Part shown: one piece after another, positions 11,037 to 22,600 of the stretch
How positions within the stretch are numbered: position 1 is the stretch's first letter
How the letters are laid out: every line of letters begins with the position of its first letter
Source of the DNA: Citrus sinensis
Lineage: Eukaryota > Streptophyta > Magnoliopsida > Sapindales > Rutaceae
Reading direction: 5' to 3'
DNA: 64,000 nt
Assembly: GCF_022201045.2 (NCBI RefSeq)
Contig: NC_068562.1
Location: 3,844,001-3,908,000, forward strand
Made by a program: the position numbers and the translations under genes
The notes under the pieces: model-generated
Told to the model about the DNA's origin: nothing
Seen by the model: only the letters and a program-made list of their open reading frames with translations
Database searches by the model: none

Positions 11037-13472
11037 CGGCGAACAAAATAAACACACAACAAAAACGAGAGGGATCTTCTCTTAGTGCGTTCTTTTTTGG
11101 GTGCTTGGAGAAAGAGTTTATAATTATAATAAATAATTATGATGAATGAGATGCAATTGAGCAAAGGGTGCCTTGCCTGCTTACAATTCATGAATTTAGG
11201 CCCCGTCAAAAGGGGTGCGTGTCGTTGTTTCAATCGCCACAGCCGACTAGGTTTTTTTTAAACCATTTTATTTTTATGGGATAATAACAAGCCCTGCAAT
11301 TTATAAATTCACAGATTGGAATATCATTTGTTTATTTTATCTCGATGGTCAACTTCTTCTTCTCCTTCTTTTTTCAATTAAAACGTAACAAAACGGGTAA
11401 TCTTACTTTTAAAACAGTTGATTGTTATACTTTCTAAATTTTCAAATTAATAATTTTTTTTTAAATAAAAAGGAGTAATGCCAAACTAAGAAATTTTTAA
11501 AATAATATCATTCAATTTATGATGATAGATGTGGTGTTATTTAGGACGGATATTTAAATACCTTGAAAATTGAATAGGTAAAACGGAGGCCTGTGTAGAA
11601 ATAATCACAAACTCTATCTTCCTTTTAATAATTTGTAACAATTGGGGACTCTATACTCAATTTTCTGTAAATTTAATTCATTTACTAGTTATCACGAACT
11701 CGCTGCTGACATGGACGCGCTTTTCATGGTGCGTGATTTCGGGCGTGGTTTCGCCATGCGGAATGATGAATTGATCAGAGCCGTCGAGAATGATGACTTG
11801 TTAAGTTGTGAGGTACCCACACAGCTTTTTTTGTGTGACATGAATGAAACACACGATACGCGGAGCTGTGAGTTTGCTTCGAAAGCCCAGACGGCGTTCG
11901 ATTTTTGAGTTTCAAATTAAAAGAAAATGATAAAAAGACAATTTCGGATTCGGAGTATTAAATTTTAAAATGGTACGAATTGGACAAGTTTTGCTGAGTC
12001 TTCTTTTTTTGGAATTTTTTAAATTTGAACCAAAAATTCAGTGTGGTGGTTTCATTTGTTAACGATGCTTTTGTCTTTACTTCAATTTTTGAATGGAGAA
12101 ATATATGACGATAAATGAAAATTTTTGAATCGTTCAACGTCGTCTTTGTTTAATTGTTGTTGTGAACTGTGACGCCATCGTAATCTTTACTTCTTGATAA
12201 GATTTTTTCACACAATGGTTCATATTCATATTTGTATTATACCATAATTTATTGTGCATTTGTATAATTGACCATAAACCATAGACATTTTTAATAGCTC
12301 ATCTTTGTTACACTTGAAGAGAGATGTTGACACTGTAATTGTTAAAAGTCGTCAAAGTTTAGTCCGTTGAGAGAGTAAATGAACAGTGTATGAGAAAGAT
12401 AGGACTATTTTCTATGTAGTAGTAAAAAAAAAAAAAAACCATTTTCGAGTCGAGTCAAAAGAAATGCAAGAAGGTGGAGATCAACAGCCAAAGATTTAAA
12501 AAGTAGACAAGTGGTAAAAGGAGGTTACGAATAATGGTTCAACGGCAACAGGAGTTTTCCACGACGATGCTAAATCTTCAACAGTCCAAGAATACGTTGT
12601 CAAAGACTCAAAAGGGACGTCAATTCATTTTTTTTTTATTTTTCTCTTTTTTCTTTTTTTATTTTTATTTTTTTTGTTGTTGGGGGGGGGGGGTGTTGGA
12701 AGAGAACTGGAAAGGTACCTACCTCATAAATTAATCTTCATCTTTGCAGTTTGGTCAACCAAATCTCGAGACCAGAAAGCCCAGTAACGTGAACGCGATA
12801 ATTTGTTTGACCAAGTCATATGGCCCCCGGAACGCGAGCAAGTTTTTATAACGTGATATTTGAAAAGTAAAATAGCCATTGATTAGGTGAGTGACCGCTG
12901 AGACATGAAATTTTGGATACGATTGGGTCGGCCTCCCTCAAAAATTTATTCACGCTCCTCTATTATGGTTTTTTTTTTAAAATAAAAATAAAAATAAACT
13001 CCTCTTATCTTCTTAAAACCTCTTTCTGTGGTCTACAGTTCTACGGTGCATTAAAATTACACTGAAAAAGTTAATGATTTATGCCGCAATTTTAAATTTT
13101 TAACAATGGTGTTGTTTGTTTAATCTTTTTTGCCCGTCACGTTTTTTCTTTAAATATCGGTATTTACTAGGATTCCCCTTAGGTGCAACAATGGCACCGT
13201 GCCACTGTTGCACCGTAGCCTGATCCTATTTACTAATATGTTTACTGGATTAGTTATATAATTTTTTATTGTATTCCAACTTATAATTTTCATTTTATGG
13301 TAGATATTTCTAAATTGGGTGAAGTTATTTGAACCAAAAAATTTATTTTCACACTTATTTTTTTAAAATAAATTCATCATAAAAATTTAAAAATAAAACT
13401 TTTCCTCTATACAGCTCTCAGATTCCCAACTTAGCAAGCAAATCTCTTTAGAGAGTTCTATAAAAAAATTTC
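11037..13472. other. Intergenic between F-box and proline-rich protein genes
   Basis: It contains the promoter of the minus-strand F-box gene near 11040-11230 and AT-rich filler. A T/G homopolymer stretch lies around 12630-12700. A possible 88-codon frame at 11642-11908 resembles nothing I recognise. The 5' flank of the proline-rich protein gene lies at the right end. Confidence 0.55.
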
Positions 13473-14081
13473 ATGATGGGAAAATATCAATTAGCAAGCT
13501 CCTTTATTCTACTCTTGAACTTGGGCACTTTGGTTACATCTCTAGCTTGTGACTGCTCAAATAACCCTCCTCCTCCTCCCCCTGCTTCTAAGACATCAAA
13601 CTGTCCCCCACCGCCTTCTTCACAGGTCCCTAAGACGCCGCCACCTCCTCCTCCGTTTGTGAAATCGCCACCACCTCCGGTCGTGAAGTCGGCCCTTCTG
13701 CCTCCGCCTCCTCCACCGGTTGTCAAGCCACCACCAACACCGATTGTAAACCCGCCGCCGCCTAATGGACCACCGCCACCTTGTGTGACATACCCACCAC
13801 CACCACCAAAACAACAAACTTGTCCCATTGATGCTCTCAAACTCGGTGCATGTGTTGATGTTTTAGGTGGGTTAATTCACATTGGTCTTAGTGACAGTGC
13901 TAAGGAGAAATGCTGCCCATTGCTGCAAGGGCTAGCAGATTTGGATGCTGCAATATGTCTTTGCACTGCCATTAGACTTGAGGCTCTGAATCTCATTAAT
14001 CTTCTCGTGCCCATCTCTCTACAAGTACTTGTCAACGACTGTCGCAAATATCCGCCCGCAGGATTTCAGTGTCCTGCTTAA
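13473..14081 (+). CDS. Hybrid proline-rich protein with 8-cysteine (hydrophobic seed/LTP-like) domain
   Basis: Single exon, 202 residues. A hydrophobic signal peptide covers about residues 1-26. A proline-rich linker (about 31-113) of PPPPPP and PPPVVK-type blocks follows, then a C-terminal 8-cysteine domain. Cysteines at 117, 127, 147, 148, 162, 164, 190 and 200 give the pattern C-x9-C-x19-CC-x13-C-x-C-x25-C-x9-C, as in the Hydrophob_seed family related to lipid-transfer proteins. Extra cysteines at 26, 28, 44 and 104 lie in the linker. Such proteins are secreted to the cell wall and act in wall structure or stress. Two adjacent Met codons (13473, 13476) are possible starts. An opposite-strand frame here is an artefact of the CCN-rich codons. 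Confidence 0.93.
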   Translation: MMGKYQLASSFILLLNLGTLVTSLACDCSNNPPPPPPASKTSNCPPPPSSQVPKTPPPPPPFVKSPPPPVVKSALLPPPPPPVVKPPPTPIVNPPPPNGPPPPCVTYPPPPPKQQTCPIDALKLGACVDVLGGLIHIGLSDSAKEKCCPLLQGLADLDAAICLCTAIRLEALNLINLLVPISLQVLVNDCRKYPPAGFQCPA

Positions 14082-14616
14082 TTACCGACGCCTCATCCAT
14101 GCATATGTTTTGCAACTGCATGGAAAAGATTAATTGACCATATTATTGTTTGTTATCTTCTACCTAGTTTCGCTTTGTTCAATGATAATAATTAATGTGA
14201 GAGCTAGAAGTTCAAGCTCTTCAAGAAAAAATCCTCTAGATTATATGTATTTTGTTTCTCTAGTTGCACGTCAAACCGAAATGCGCCCTATACAGCTCTC
14301 AGAATACCAAAAAGTACCCTCTCTTTCTGCATTAATTTTTCTTCTTTTTTTTCTCGTTTTCTTTATTTTTATTCACCGTAAATTCAATTCTATTTTTCAA
14401 ATCTCAATTCAATACTGCAAAATCGCAGCATTACTTGACAATCAAATAACTAAAAGCCTTACGAACGACATTAGTCCACTAAAAAATTTTTTTTTTTTCA
14501 AATTTCAAAATTGTAATCATTTAAATTTCAAATCCATCAGCTTACATTAAAATATTATTTTATATTTTAAGTATAATCATTTAAATTTTATTTAATCATT
14601 TATTATTTAACAGATA
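14082..14616. other. Proline-rich gene 3' flank up to Copia insertion
   Basis: Non-coding and increasingly AT-rich. The 16-nt string TATACAGCTCTCAGA (with flanking near-match) from the gene's 5' flank near 13410 recurs near 14290, so part of the upstream leader may have been duplicated. Otherwise nothing is seen. Confidence 0.5.
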
Positions 14617-14621
14617 AAAAT

Positions 14622-14957
14622 AGTTGAAATTGTTAAATGGACTGTTTGGTTAACAAGAAAATAAAAGAAAATTTCAATTCAGAGAACACTTGAATTTTAT
14701 TGATTCTTTCATAATGAAAATAGTACGAAACTAATTACATAGTTATTTATATACACAGCTGAAAATGCAGCTCGAGCTGATTACTAATTCTAACTAATCA
14801 AAACTAATCTTCACGTGTGCTGGTAATTACATAACCACCAGGTGCCACCTGGACATCCAAATCATCAATCTTTAACCGTGTGTTGTAGCTGCTGCAATCC
14901 TCTGTTTTATCTTCTGTTTGGCTTATCGTACTGCAAGCAAGATGAGCTTCCTTAACA
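14622..14957 (-). repeat. 3' LTR of Copia element 1
   Basis: 336 bp, matching 32047-32382 apart from one visible change (CAATTC versus CAATTT). The last ~50 codons of the pol frame run into this LTR and stop at 14804-14806. A CACGTG hexamer lies inside it. Confidence 0.95.
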
Positions 14958-17861
14958 TCCTCCCTCAAGCTCAATGGTCTGTTGATGACATTGAGCTTGG
15001 ATCTGAAATAGCTGAACTTTGGTAGAGATAAAGGCTTGGTGAGGATGTCAGCCACTTGCTCTTCAGTGGGAATGTATCTTACTTCTAATGCCTTGCTAAG
15101 AACCTTATCTCTGATGTAATGCACATCTAATTCAATGTGCTTGGTTTTAGAGTGAAAGATAGGATTTCTAGCTAGCTCCCCTGCACTTTGATTGTCACAC
15201 CATAGCACTGAAGTAGGCAGCTGAGCTAAGTTCAGTTCTGAAAACAAAGATTGAAGCCAAGAAAGTTCTGAACATGCTGATGATAAGGCCCTGTATTCAC
15301 TCTTTGTGCTGGACTTTGCTACAACTCCTTGCTTCTTTGAGGACCAAGAAATTAGATTGTTACCGAGATAAATGCAGTATGCTCCAATGGACTTCCTATC
15401 ATCAATATCACAAGCCCAATCTGCATCAGAATAGCCATTGAAACCAGTAACTCCAAGTGATCCCCCCTGCTGCAGATAAAGACCATGTGTAATGGTAGCT
15501 TGAAGATATCTTAAAACTTTTTTACAAGCTAACCAATGTTGGATTGTGGGAGAACTCAGATACTGACTGAGTTTGTGTACAAAATATGCAATATCAGGTC
15601 TTGTTAGCACTAAGTACTGGAGACCTCCAACAATACTTCTGTAGAGAGTTGGATTTTCAAATTCCTGTCCCAAAGGTCCTTTTGCTTGCCTTTCTAGCTT
15701 AAGACCTGTACTGAAGGGTGTGTCAGTTCCCTTACAGTCTTGCATTGAAGCTCTACTTAACAGATCTTTAATGTATTTGGTTTGAGAAAGATGCATTCCA
15801 TGATGTGTATAACACACTTCCACACCAAGAAAATACGCAAGCAAGCCCAAATCCTTTAAAGCAAACACCTTGCTTAGCTTAGCAACAAATTCTTCCAAAA
15901 CAGAAGAATCAGGACCCGTGACTAGGATGTCATCGACATAAATCAAAACTATAATCAACCATTTGGTGTCATGCTTAATGAACAAGGAAGTGTCTGCTTT
16001 AGAATTGAAGAAATGCCAGGTTGTAAGACAGTGTTTCAGCTTGTCATACCAGGCTCTTGGAGCTTGTTTAAGCCCATAAAGAGCTTTGTTGAGCTTGCAT
16101 ACATAACCCTCTTTAACTGTAAAACCCTCTGGTTGTGTCATGTATACATCTTCTGTTAAATCTCCATTGAGCAAGGCATTATTGATGTCAATTTGCCTAA
16201 TCTTCCAGCCTTGCATCACAGCCAAACTTAGAATAACTCCGACTGTTGAGGACTTAATTACAGGGCTGAAGGTTTCTGAATAATCCACCCCTGCAGTTTG
16301 ATGGAATCCTTTTGCTTGGAGATTGATCCATCAGTATTATATTTAGTTCGAAATACCCACTTGCATCCTACAACCTTGAAATCTGAACACATTGGTACAA
16401 GACTCCAGGTTCTGTTTTTGATGAGGGCATCATACTCAACTTGCATTGCAGCTTTCCAGTTTGGATCTGATAATGCTTCAGAAGGAGTATTTGGTTCAAG
16501 GCTGTTGTGAGAAGTTACAAAAGCCTTAGGTTTAAAGATGCCTACCTTTGCTCTGGTAATCATGTGGTGAGTTGAAGCTCTAGTTTTGATTTGAGAATTT
16601 GGAATTGGAGTAGGAGTAAATGAATGAAATAATGGCATTTGAGTTGAAGATGATGGATAGTGGGATGTATTTTCACTTTGTGAATTTGAAGATGGAAATG
16701 TAGATATTGTAGTAAGTGAACTGGATGAAATATTTGTATCTAGACAAGGAGAAATGAGATCAGTAACTGTAGCATCAGCTTCAAAGGTGTTGAGATTGCT
16801 GTTGGATGTTGGCAAAGAATATGTCTGTAGAAGATTGTATTGAAAAGATGGAGTGTTTTGTTGTGAAGAAGATTGATTAAAGAGTGATGAATATGGAAAA
16901 GAATTTTCATCGAAAAGAACATGACTAGATATATACACCTTTCCAGAAGGATGCAAACATTTATATCCTTTATGGAGAGGGCTATAACCTATGAATATAC
17001 ACTTGGAAGTATGAAAAGAGAATTTGTGTTTGTTATAATCTCTGAGAAAAGGAAAATAGGAACAGCCAAAGCTTTTAAGAAAATTGTAATCATGCTTCAA
17101 ATGAAAGATAGCTTCATAGGGTGATTTCATGGATAATGTAGGAGTAGGTAATCTATTGATGATGTAGGTGGCAGTATGAAAGGAGTCCCACCAGAATTTT
17201 ATGGGTAAAGTTGCTTGTGCAAGCAAGGTTAAACCAAGTTCTGTGATATGCCTATGTTTTCTCTCTACTGTTCCATTTTGGTTATGTGTGTAAGGGCAAG
17301 AATGCCTGAATGTAATGCCTTCTTGATGAAGAAAATGAACAAAGGATCTGAATTCACCACCCCAATCAGATTGTAGGCATTTAATGGATCTGTTTAGCTG
17401 TTTTTCAATATGAGTTTTGAAGATTTTGAAGACAGAGAGAGTTTCACTTTTGGTTTTTAATGGAAATATCCAGGTGAATCTTGTAAAGTCATCAACAAAG
17501 CTTACATAGTATCTATAGCCTTGTGAAGAAAGTTCAGGGGCTGGTCCCCATAAATCAGTATGTAGAAGTTCTAGAGGATTGCTGGTTTTGATGAAGCTAA
17601 CTGGAAAATGTGATCTATGTAATTTTCCCATCATACAAGCATCACAAGATTCAAAAGATTTACTTCTATTGATTGCCTTCAAGGCTGGATAAGTTTTGAT
17701 TACATGATCTAAAATTTTTGAACTTGGATGTCCTAACCTTTGATGCAAAACAGAAGTACTTAACAAGCATCTAGGATTCATACATACAGCTGAGACAGTG
17801 TATGAACATGAAGTTTTATTTTGCAAATCTGAAGAAACAGCAGAAAACATTGAAAGAGGAA
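14804..17861 (-). pseudogene. Copia 1 pol: integrase, reverse transcriptase, RNase H (3' part)
   Basis: Reading leftward from the Gypsy junction: a GAG-pre-integrase segment with LGHP; then integrase with the triad in HTDLWGP, QSDWGGEF and TVERKHRHI; then a serine-rich linker. The reverse transcriptase follows, with CKWVFRTKYN, a YVDDILVTG catalytic box, and RNase H with DADWACD and a KSEYRAL motif. Two frames (16258-17861 and 14804-16288) overlap because about 19 bp are missing near 16310 compared with the second Copia element, shifting the frame at the start of the reverse transcriptase. The C terminus ends in TRED inside the LTR. The element is not autonomous as it stands. Confidence 0.9.
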
Positions 17862-19246
17862 TGTTGAGTATTAGAAAATGCATATTTATAAAGGAGAAAA
17901 CCGTCATTTTACATTTTAAGTCTTACTAACAACCCTTACTTTTATATATTTAACCTTCTTGTGATTTAATTACATGTGCTTTATTTTAATTAAGTATTTT
18001 ATGTATTTTAGGGGCATTATAGTCATTTCACAATAAAGGAGAGATCAGACGGCAAAACGGACATCACTTTTGAACTCAGGACGGTCGAAAACCTTAGGAG
18101 GAGCATAAAAGGAAAAATGGCACTATTCACATGTACGGTACTATTCACGTGTACGGTACTGTATACGTTACTGTTCACGACACTGTTCACATAGACGGAT
18201 GATGACGTGGCATTGACCGATGATGTGGCATTGACTGATGAGGTGTCACGATCCTGTTGGACTAAAATTCTTATGTACTGTTGATGGTGACGTGGCAGCA
18301 TATCAGTGGACGAAAAATCTCGCGTACGGTGCATGCATCACACAGGATTATTTTCAACCAAACCGCGTTATTGTTCATCCGGGTCAAACCGCGTTACTGT
18401 TCAAAGTCGGGTCAAACCGTGTTACTGTTCATCCGCGTGGTCAAACGTGGACTGTTGACTGATGACGTGGCGCAATCCTGAGCGTCCAAACTGTTTTTAA
18501 TCCGATGACCATGATTTACTCCATGTATCTATAAAAAGGGGGCCTCCCCCCCCTAATTTGATATCTCTGAATCCATTTTTGGGATCCATTTTCTGTAATT
18601 CCCTCTCCATCTTGTATTTTCTTCGTATTTTAATAAATTCCCATTTTGCCCCTAGTTCAATTATGAGTGGCTAATTTTCTTTCAAGCTTGGGTTGAAGGT
18701 GAAGTCTCAACATGTGTCATGGGCTTAATTTGGTAAATTTATTTTCTCTTCCCCTCTAGTTTTTGTGGATGTTTTGACTTCTCGTCGACAAATAATACTA
18801 ATCTTGTCTAGTACCGCCTTGGTTTCACCGGCCCTCTAGTACAAGGTTATTATTATTTGGCACGATAAGCCCTTAGCACCATATTGATTAGAGCGTGGTT
18901 CATGAGGTGTGGATTCCCCCCTCATGATTTAATTGGTATTAATACGGATTATTTAGCCTATGATGCATGTTGATACGGATCCAGATACCCAAGTACGTTA
19001 ATTTAATAGATTTTCTCTTCAATTTATTCTCTCCATTGCAATTCCAGTTTTAGAATTTATTCTCGCCATTTTAATTTAAGTTTTAGCATATTCCAAATCA
19101 TTTCCACCATAATTCCAACCACCCATTTACAAAATTAATTCTATATATAATTAAAATCCACCTCCTCGTGGGATCGACACTCGTCACCATTGATCTACAC
19201 TACAATAGATTCGTGCGCTTGCGAGTACATTAAAATTTGCACAACA
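17862..19246 (+). repeat. 5' LTR of Gypsy element
   Basis: 1385 bp. Inside are three ~28-bp tandem units based on GTCAAACCGCGTTACTGTTC (18354-18441) and several TACTGTTCAC/ATTCAC repeats (18120-18200). A TATA-type box is at 18528-18537, and AATAAA-like signals lie near 18630. Small frames within it occur in both LTRs and are not supported as genes. Confidence 0.96.
18528..18537 (+). promoter_or_regulatory. LTR TATA box
   Basis: TCTATAAAAA precedes a GGGGGCCTCC stretch in the middle of the LTR, where the U3/R boundary is expected. The same box recurs at 29697-29706 in the 3' LTR. The repeats upstream could be enhancer units. Confidence 0.65.
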
Positions 19247-19252
19247 AGTTTT

Positions 19253-19270
19253 TGGCGCCGTTGCCGGGGA
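19253..19270 (+). other. Primer binding site (tRNA-Asp)
   Basis: TGGCGCCGTTGCCGGGGA begins six bases past the LTR end and complements the 3' end of plant tRNA-Asp including CCA. This primer is usual for Athila/Tat-type Gypsy elements. A perfect AG|GTAAGT donor follows at 19270-19277. Confidence 0.9.
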
Positions 19271-19659
19271 GGTAAGTAATTTTAATTCATAGAATTAATT
19301 TTTGTGAATAATTTCTTTTATTTGTTTTCTTGTATTTTTTTTTATTATTAAAAAAAAAAGAAAAAAAAAAGTGAATCTACATTTAAAGGTTAGTATTTTT
19401 TTTTCTTTTTCTCTTCTGTAAAATTCTGTAATTTAATTTTCAATTTATTTTTCTTTGTAATTTTTTTTTGTTTATCTTATTAATTTATTTTTAGTTAATT
19501 TATTTCACATATTTGTTTTTGTGTATTTTTATAGTAAGGTTGTAATAGCGCAATAAGGTTAGTATCGTAATTTCTCCCTCTTCTTTATTTTTATTTGTTT
19601 TGTTCCCATCTTTATTTTTTGTTTTGTTTGCATCTTTATTTTTATTTTATTTATTTTGC

Positions 19660-22600
19660 ATGCATGGTCGTAGGTCATTATTACCTAATCTTGAACCTAT
19701 AGACCTTGAATTAGAAAAAACACTTCGCACACACAAACACGTTAAAAATAAAATGGATTTACAAGCACCACAGGAGAGGCCATTTAAGGACTATTTTAGT
19801 CCCTTAGCTAATTTGAGCACGTCATGCATAAGATACCCAAATGTAGCTGCTAGGAGTTTTGAATTAAAACCTAGTGTGTTAAATTGTCTCCCTACATTTT
19901 ATGGCCTAGAAAATGAGGATCCATATAATCATCTGAACGATTTTCATGTCATTTGTCAAACTTTTAAATATGAAAATTTTTCAGACGATGATGTTAAACT
20001 TAGACTATTCCCATTTTCTTTAAAAGATAGAGCTCGTTCATGGCTTAATACATTGCCTGCTAATAGCATTGCATCATGGGAACAAATGGTTACAAAATTT
20101 TTAAATAAATATTTCCCAGTGCATAAAACCAATGCTATTCGCAGGGAAATCTCGGAGTTTACCCAGAAAGATGACGAGCAATTTTTCGAAACATGGGAGC
20201 GATTCAATGGGCTACTCTTGAAGTGTCCACATCATGGGTACGAGAAATGGCACCAATGCCAATACTTTTTGGAGGGATTATTGCCGAATGTGCAAGAATG
20301 GCTAATGGCAACAAGTGGAGGAGAGCTAATGTCAAAAAGTGCATCAGAAATTTGGGAATTCTTCCAGCGACAAGCGGATAATTCCCAACAACGGAGTCGA
20401 TCACTCAGGAATACTAGACGAATTAAGGGAGTAAATGAGGTTCAAATTGGCGAGTCAACTTCGGGAATCAAAGAAGTCAAGGAGATGGTTGAAGGTCTTG
20501 CTCGACAAATAGCATCGTTATCGACTGTTAAATCAACAGAACCACATGACCATGACTCATACTCAGATCAAGCCAATGCCATAGGTGTAATGAGAAAACC
20601 ATCGAATTACAACCCATACTCCAACACATATAATCCTGGATGGAGAGACCACCCCAATTTTTCATGGTCTCAAGGATTCCAACAAAATGGACCAGCAGCT
20701 CCAGCTCCACCAATGCAACAAATTCCTCAAGCCTCTCAGCCCCCATTTAGACCATTCAATCAGAATCAGAACTACTCTCAACCCAGACCATGGGAGGATG
20801 CATTCCAAAATTTCAAGAATGTTACTCACTCCACGATTGAGCAACAGAACCGCACCATTGATGGACTACGAAATGAATTGAGAGCGGGCTTCAACTCACA
20901 AGCTCAATCAGTTTCAAGCCTCGAGAAGATGGTGGGACAACTCGCTTCTTCAGTTCAGACCTTGGCAATGACTGTTGAGAAAGGAAAATTTCCAAGTCAA
21001 CCAGTGCCTAATCCTAAAGGAGTGCATGAAGCGAGTACCAGTTCACCACAGCAGCATGAAGAGGTCAAAGCAATAATGACCTTGCGAAAAGGAAAAGAAA
21101 TCGACAACAAAGTGGAGATGCCGGTGACAAAGGAAAATCAAATTGTACCTGTAAACGTTGAGGACTCACCACCGGAGGAGAGAGAAGAAGCCAACCCACG
21201 AGAATACGTTCCCAAAGCTCCATTTCCTCAGAGGTTAGCGAAAGGAAAAAAGGGAAAATCTACAGGTGAGATTCTCGAAATCTTCAAACAGGTAAGTGTT
21301 AACATCCCTTTACTTGATGCTATAAAGCAAGTTCCATCTTATGCCAAGTTTCTTAAAGATTTGTGTACTAAAAAGAGAAACATGCATGTTCAAAAGAAGG
21401 CATTTTTAACAGAAAACGTTAGTTCTATACTCCAACATAAAATTCCTTTAAAATGCAAAGACCCAGGCTCCCCCACTATCTCATGTAGTATAGGGAACCA
21501 CACAATTGAGAATGCTTTGTTGGATTTAGGAGCTAGTGTAAATTTATTGCCTTACTCTGTGTTTGTGAAACTTGGACTGGGAGAATTACACCCAACTCCA
21601 GTGGTGTTACAACTTGCAGATCGGTCCACGAAAATACCTCGTGGTATTGTGGAGGACGTGCTTATCCAGGTAGACAAGTTTTATTTTCCTGTTGATTTCA
21701 TTGTAATTGACACTCAACCAATACAGGATTCAAGGAAGCACATCCCTATTATTCTAGGCCGACCTTTCTTGGCAACTGCGGATGCTCACATTCAATGCAG
21801 GACTGGAAATATGCAGTTGTCTTTCGGCAACATGACTATGGAGCTGAACATCTTCAACATTGCCAAACAACCTCACAGTGCAGATGATGGAATTGTTGAT
21901 GTGGATTTAATTGAAGCATTAGTTGATGATACTTTTGTTTCAAACCTTAGTGATGATTCTTTACAAACATGTTTAACTCACTTTGGTTTTGATTTTGATA
22001 TTGACAGATCGGTTGATGAGGTCAACGCCCTGCTTGACTCAGCACCATCTATGGACACTAATAAATGGAAGTCAAGAGTTGAACAACTAGCACCATCAGA
22101 GAAGAAACTCATCCCATCATCAGAATCACCACCGAAACTCGAGCTCAAACCATTACCCAACACATTGGAATATGCATTTTTGGGAGAAGAAAGTACTCTA
22201 CCGGTAATCATCTCAGCATCCCTCAATGACGAACAAAAAGGTAAGTTGTTGGATGTTTTGAAAGAGCACAAAGGGGCATTAGGATGGACCATAGCAGACA
22301 TTAAAGGTATAAACCCAGTAGACTGCATGCATTACATTCACCTTGATGAAAATGCTAAATCTACTAGGGAAATGCAACGTCGGTTAAATCCTAATATGAA
22401 AGAAGTGGTTAGAACTGAAGTCCTTAAGCTATTAGATACAGGTATCATTTACCCCATTTCTGATAGTTCATGGGTCAGTCCTGTACAAGTTGTCCCTAAA
22501 AAGTCATGAGTCACAGTAGTTACCAATGCTGATAATGAATTGATACCCACTAGAGTGACTACAGGATGGCGTGTATGCATTGATTATAGAAAGTTGAATT

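Noticed and set aside
11642-11908. 88-codon frame with normal-looking GC content
   Set aside because: No recognisable motif; lies in a gap with no supporting signals. Could be a lost exon but not supportable.
13487-13840. Glycine-rich 117-residue minus-strand frame
   Set aside because: Produced by CCN proline codons read backwards; the plus-strand protein has a signal peptide and perfect 8-cysteine pattern.
14631-14957. Copia 1 LTR with canonical TG...CA ends (327 bp)
   Set aside because: The flanks would be GAAAT and AAAAT, an imperfect duplication, and the two copies are identical for nine more bases; the 336-bp boundaries give a perfect duplication and abut the primer site.
18023-18481. 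Small frames inside the Gypsy LTR, repeated at 29192-29650
   Set aside because: They lie within promoter-type repeats of the LTR, overlap on both strands and have no protein family features.
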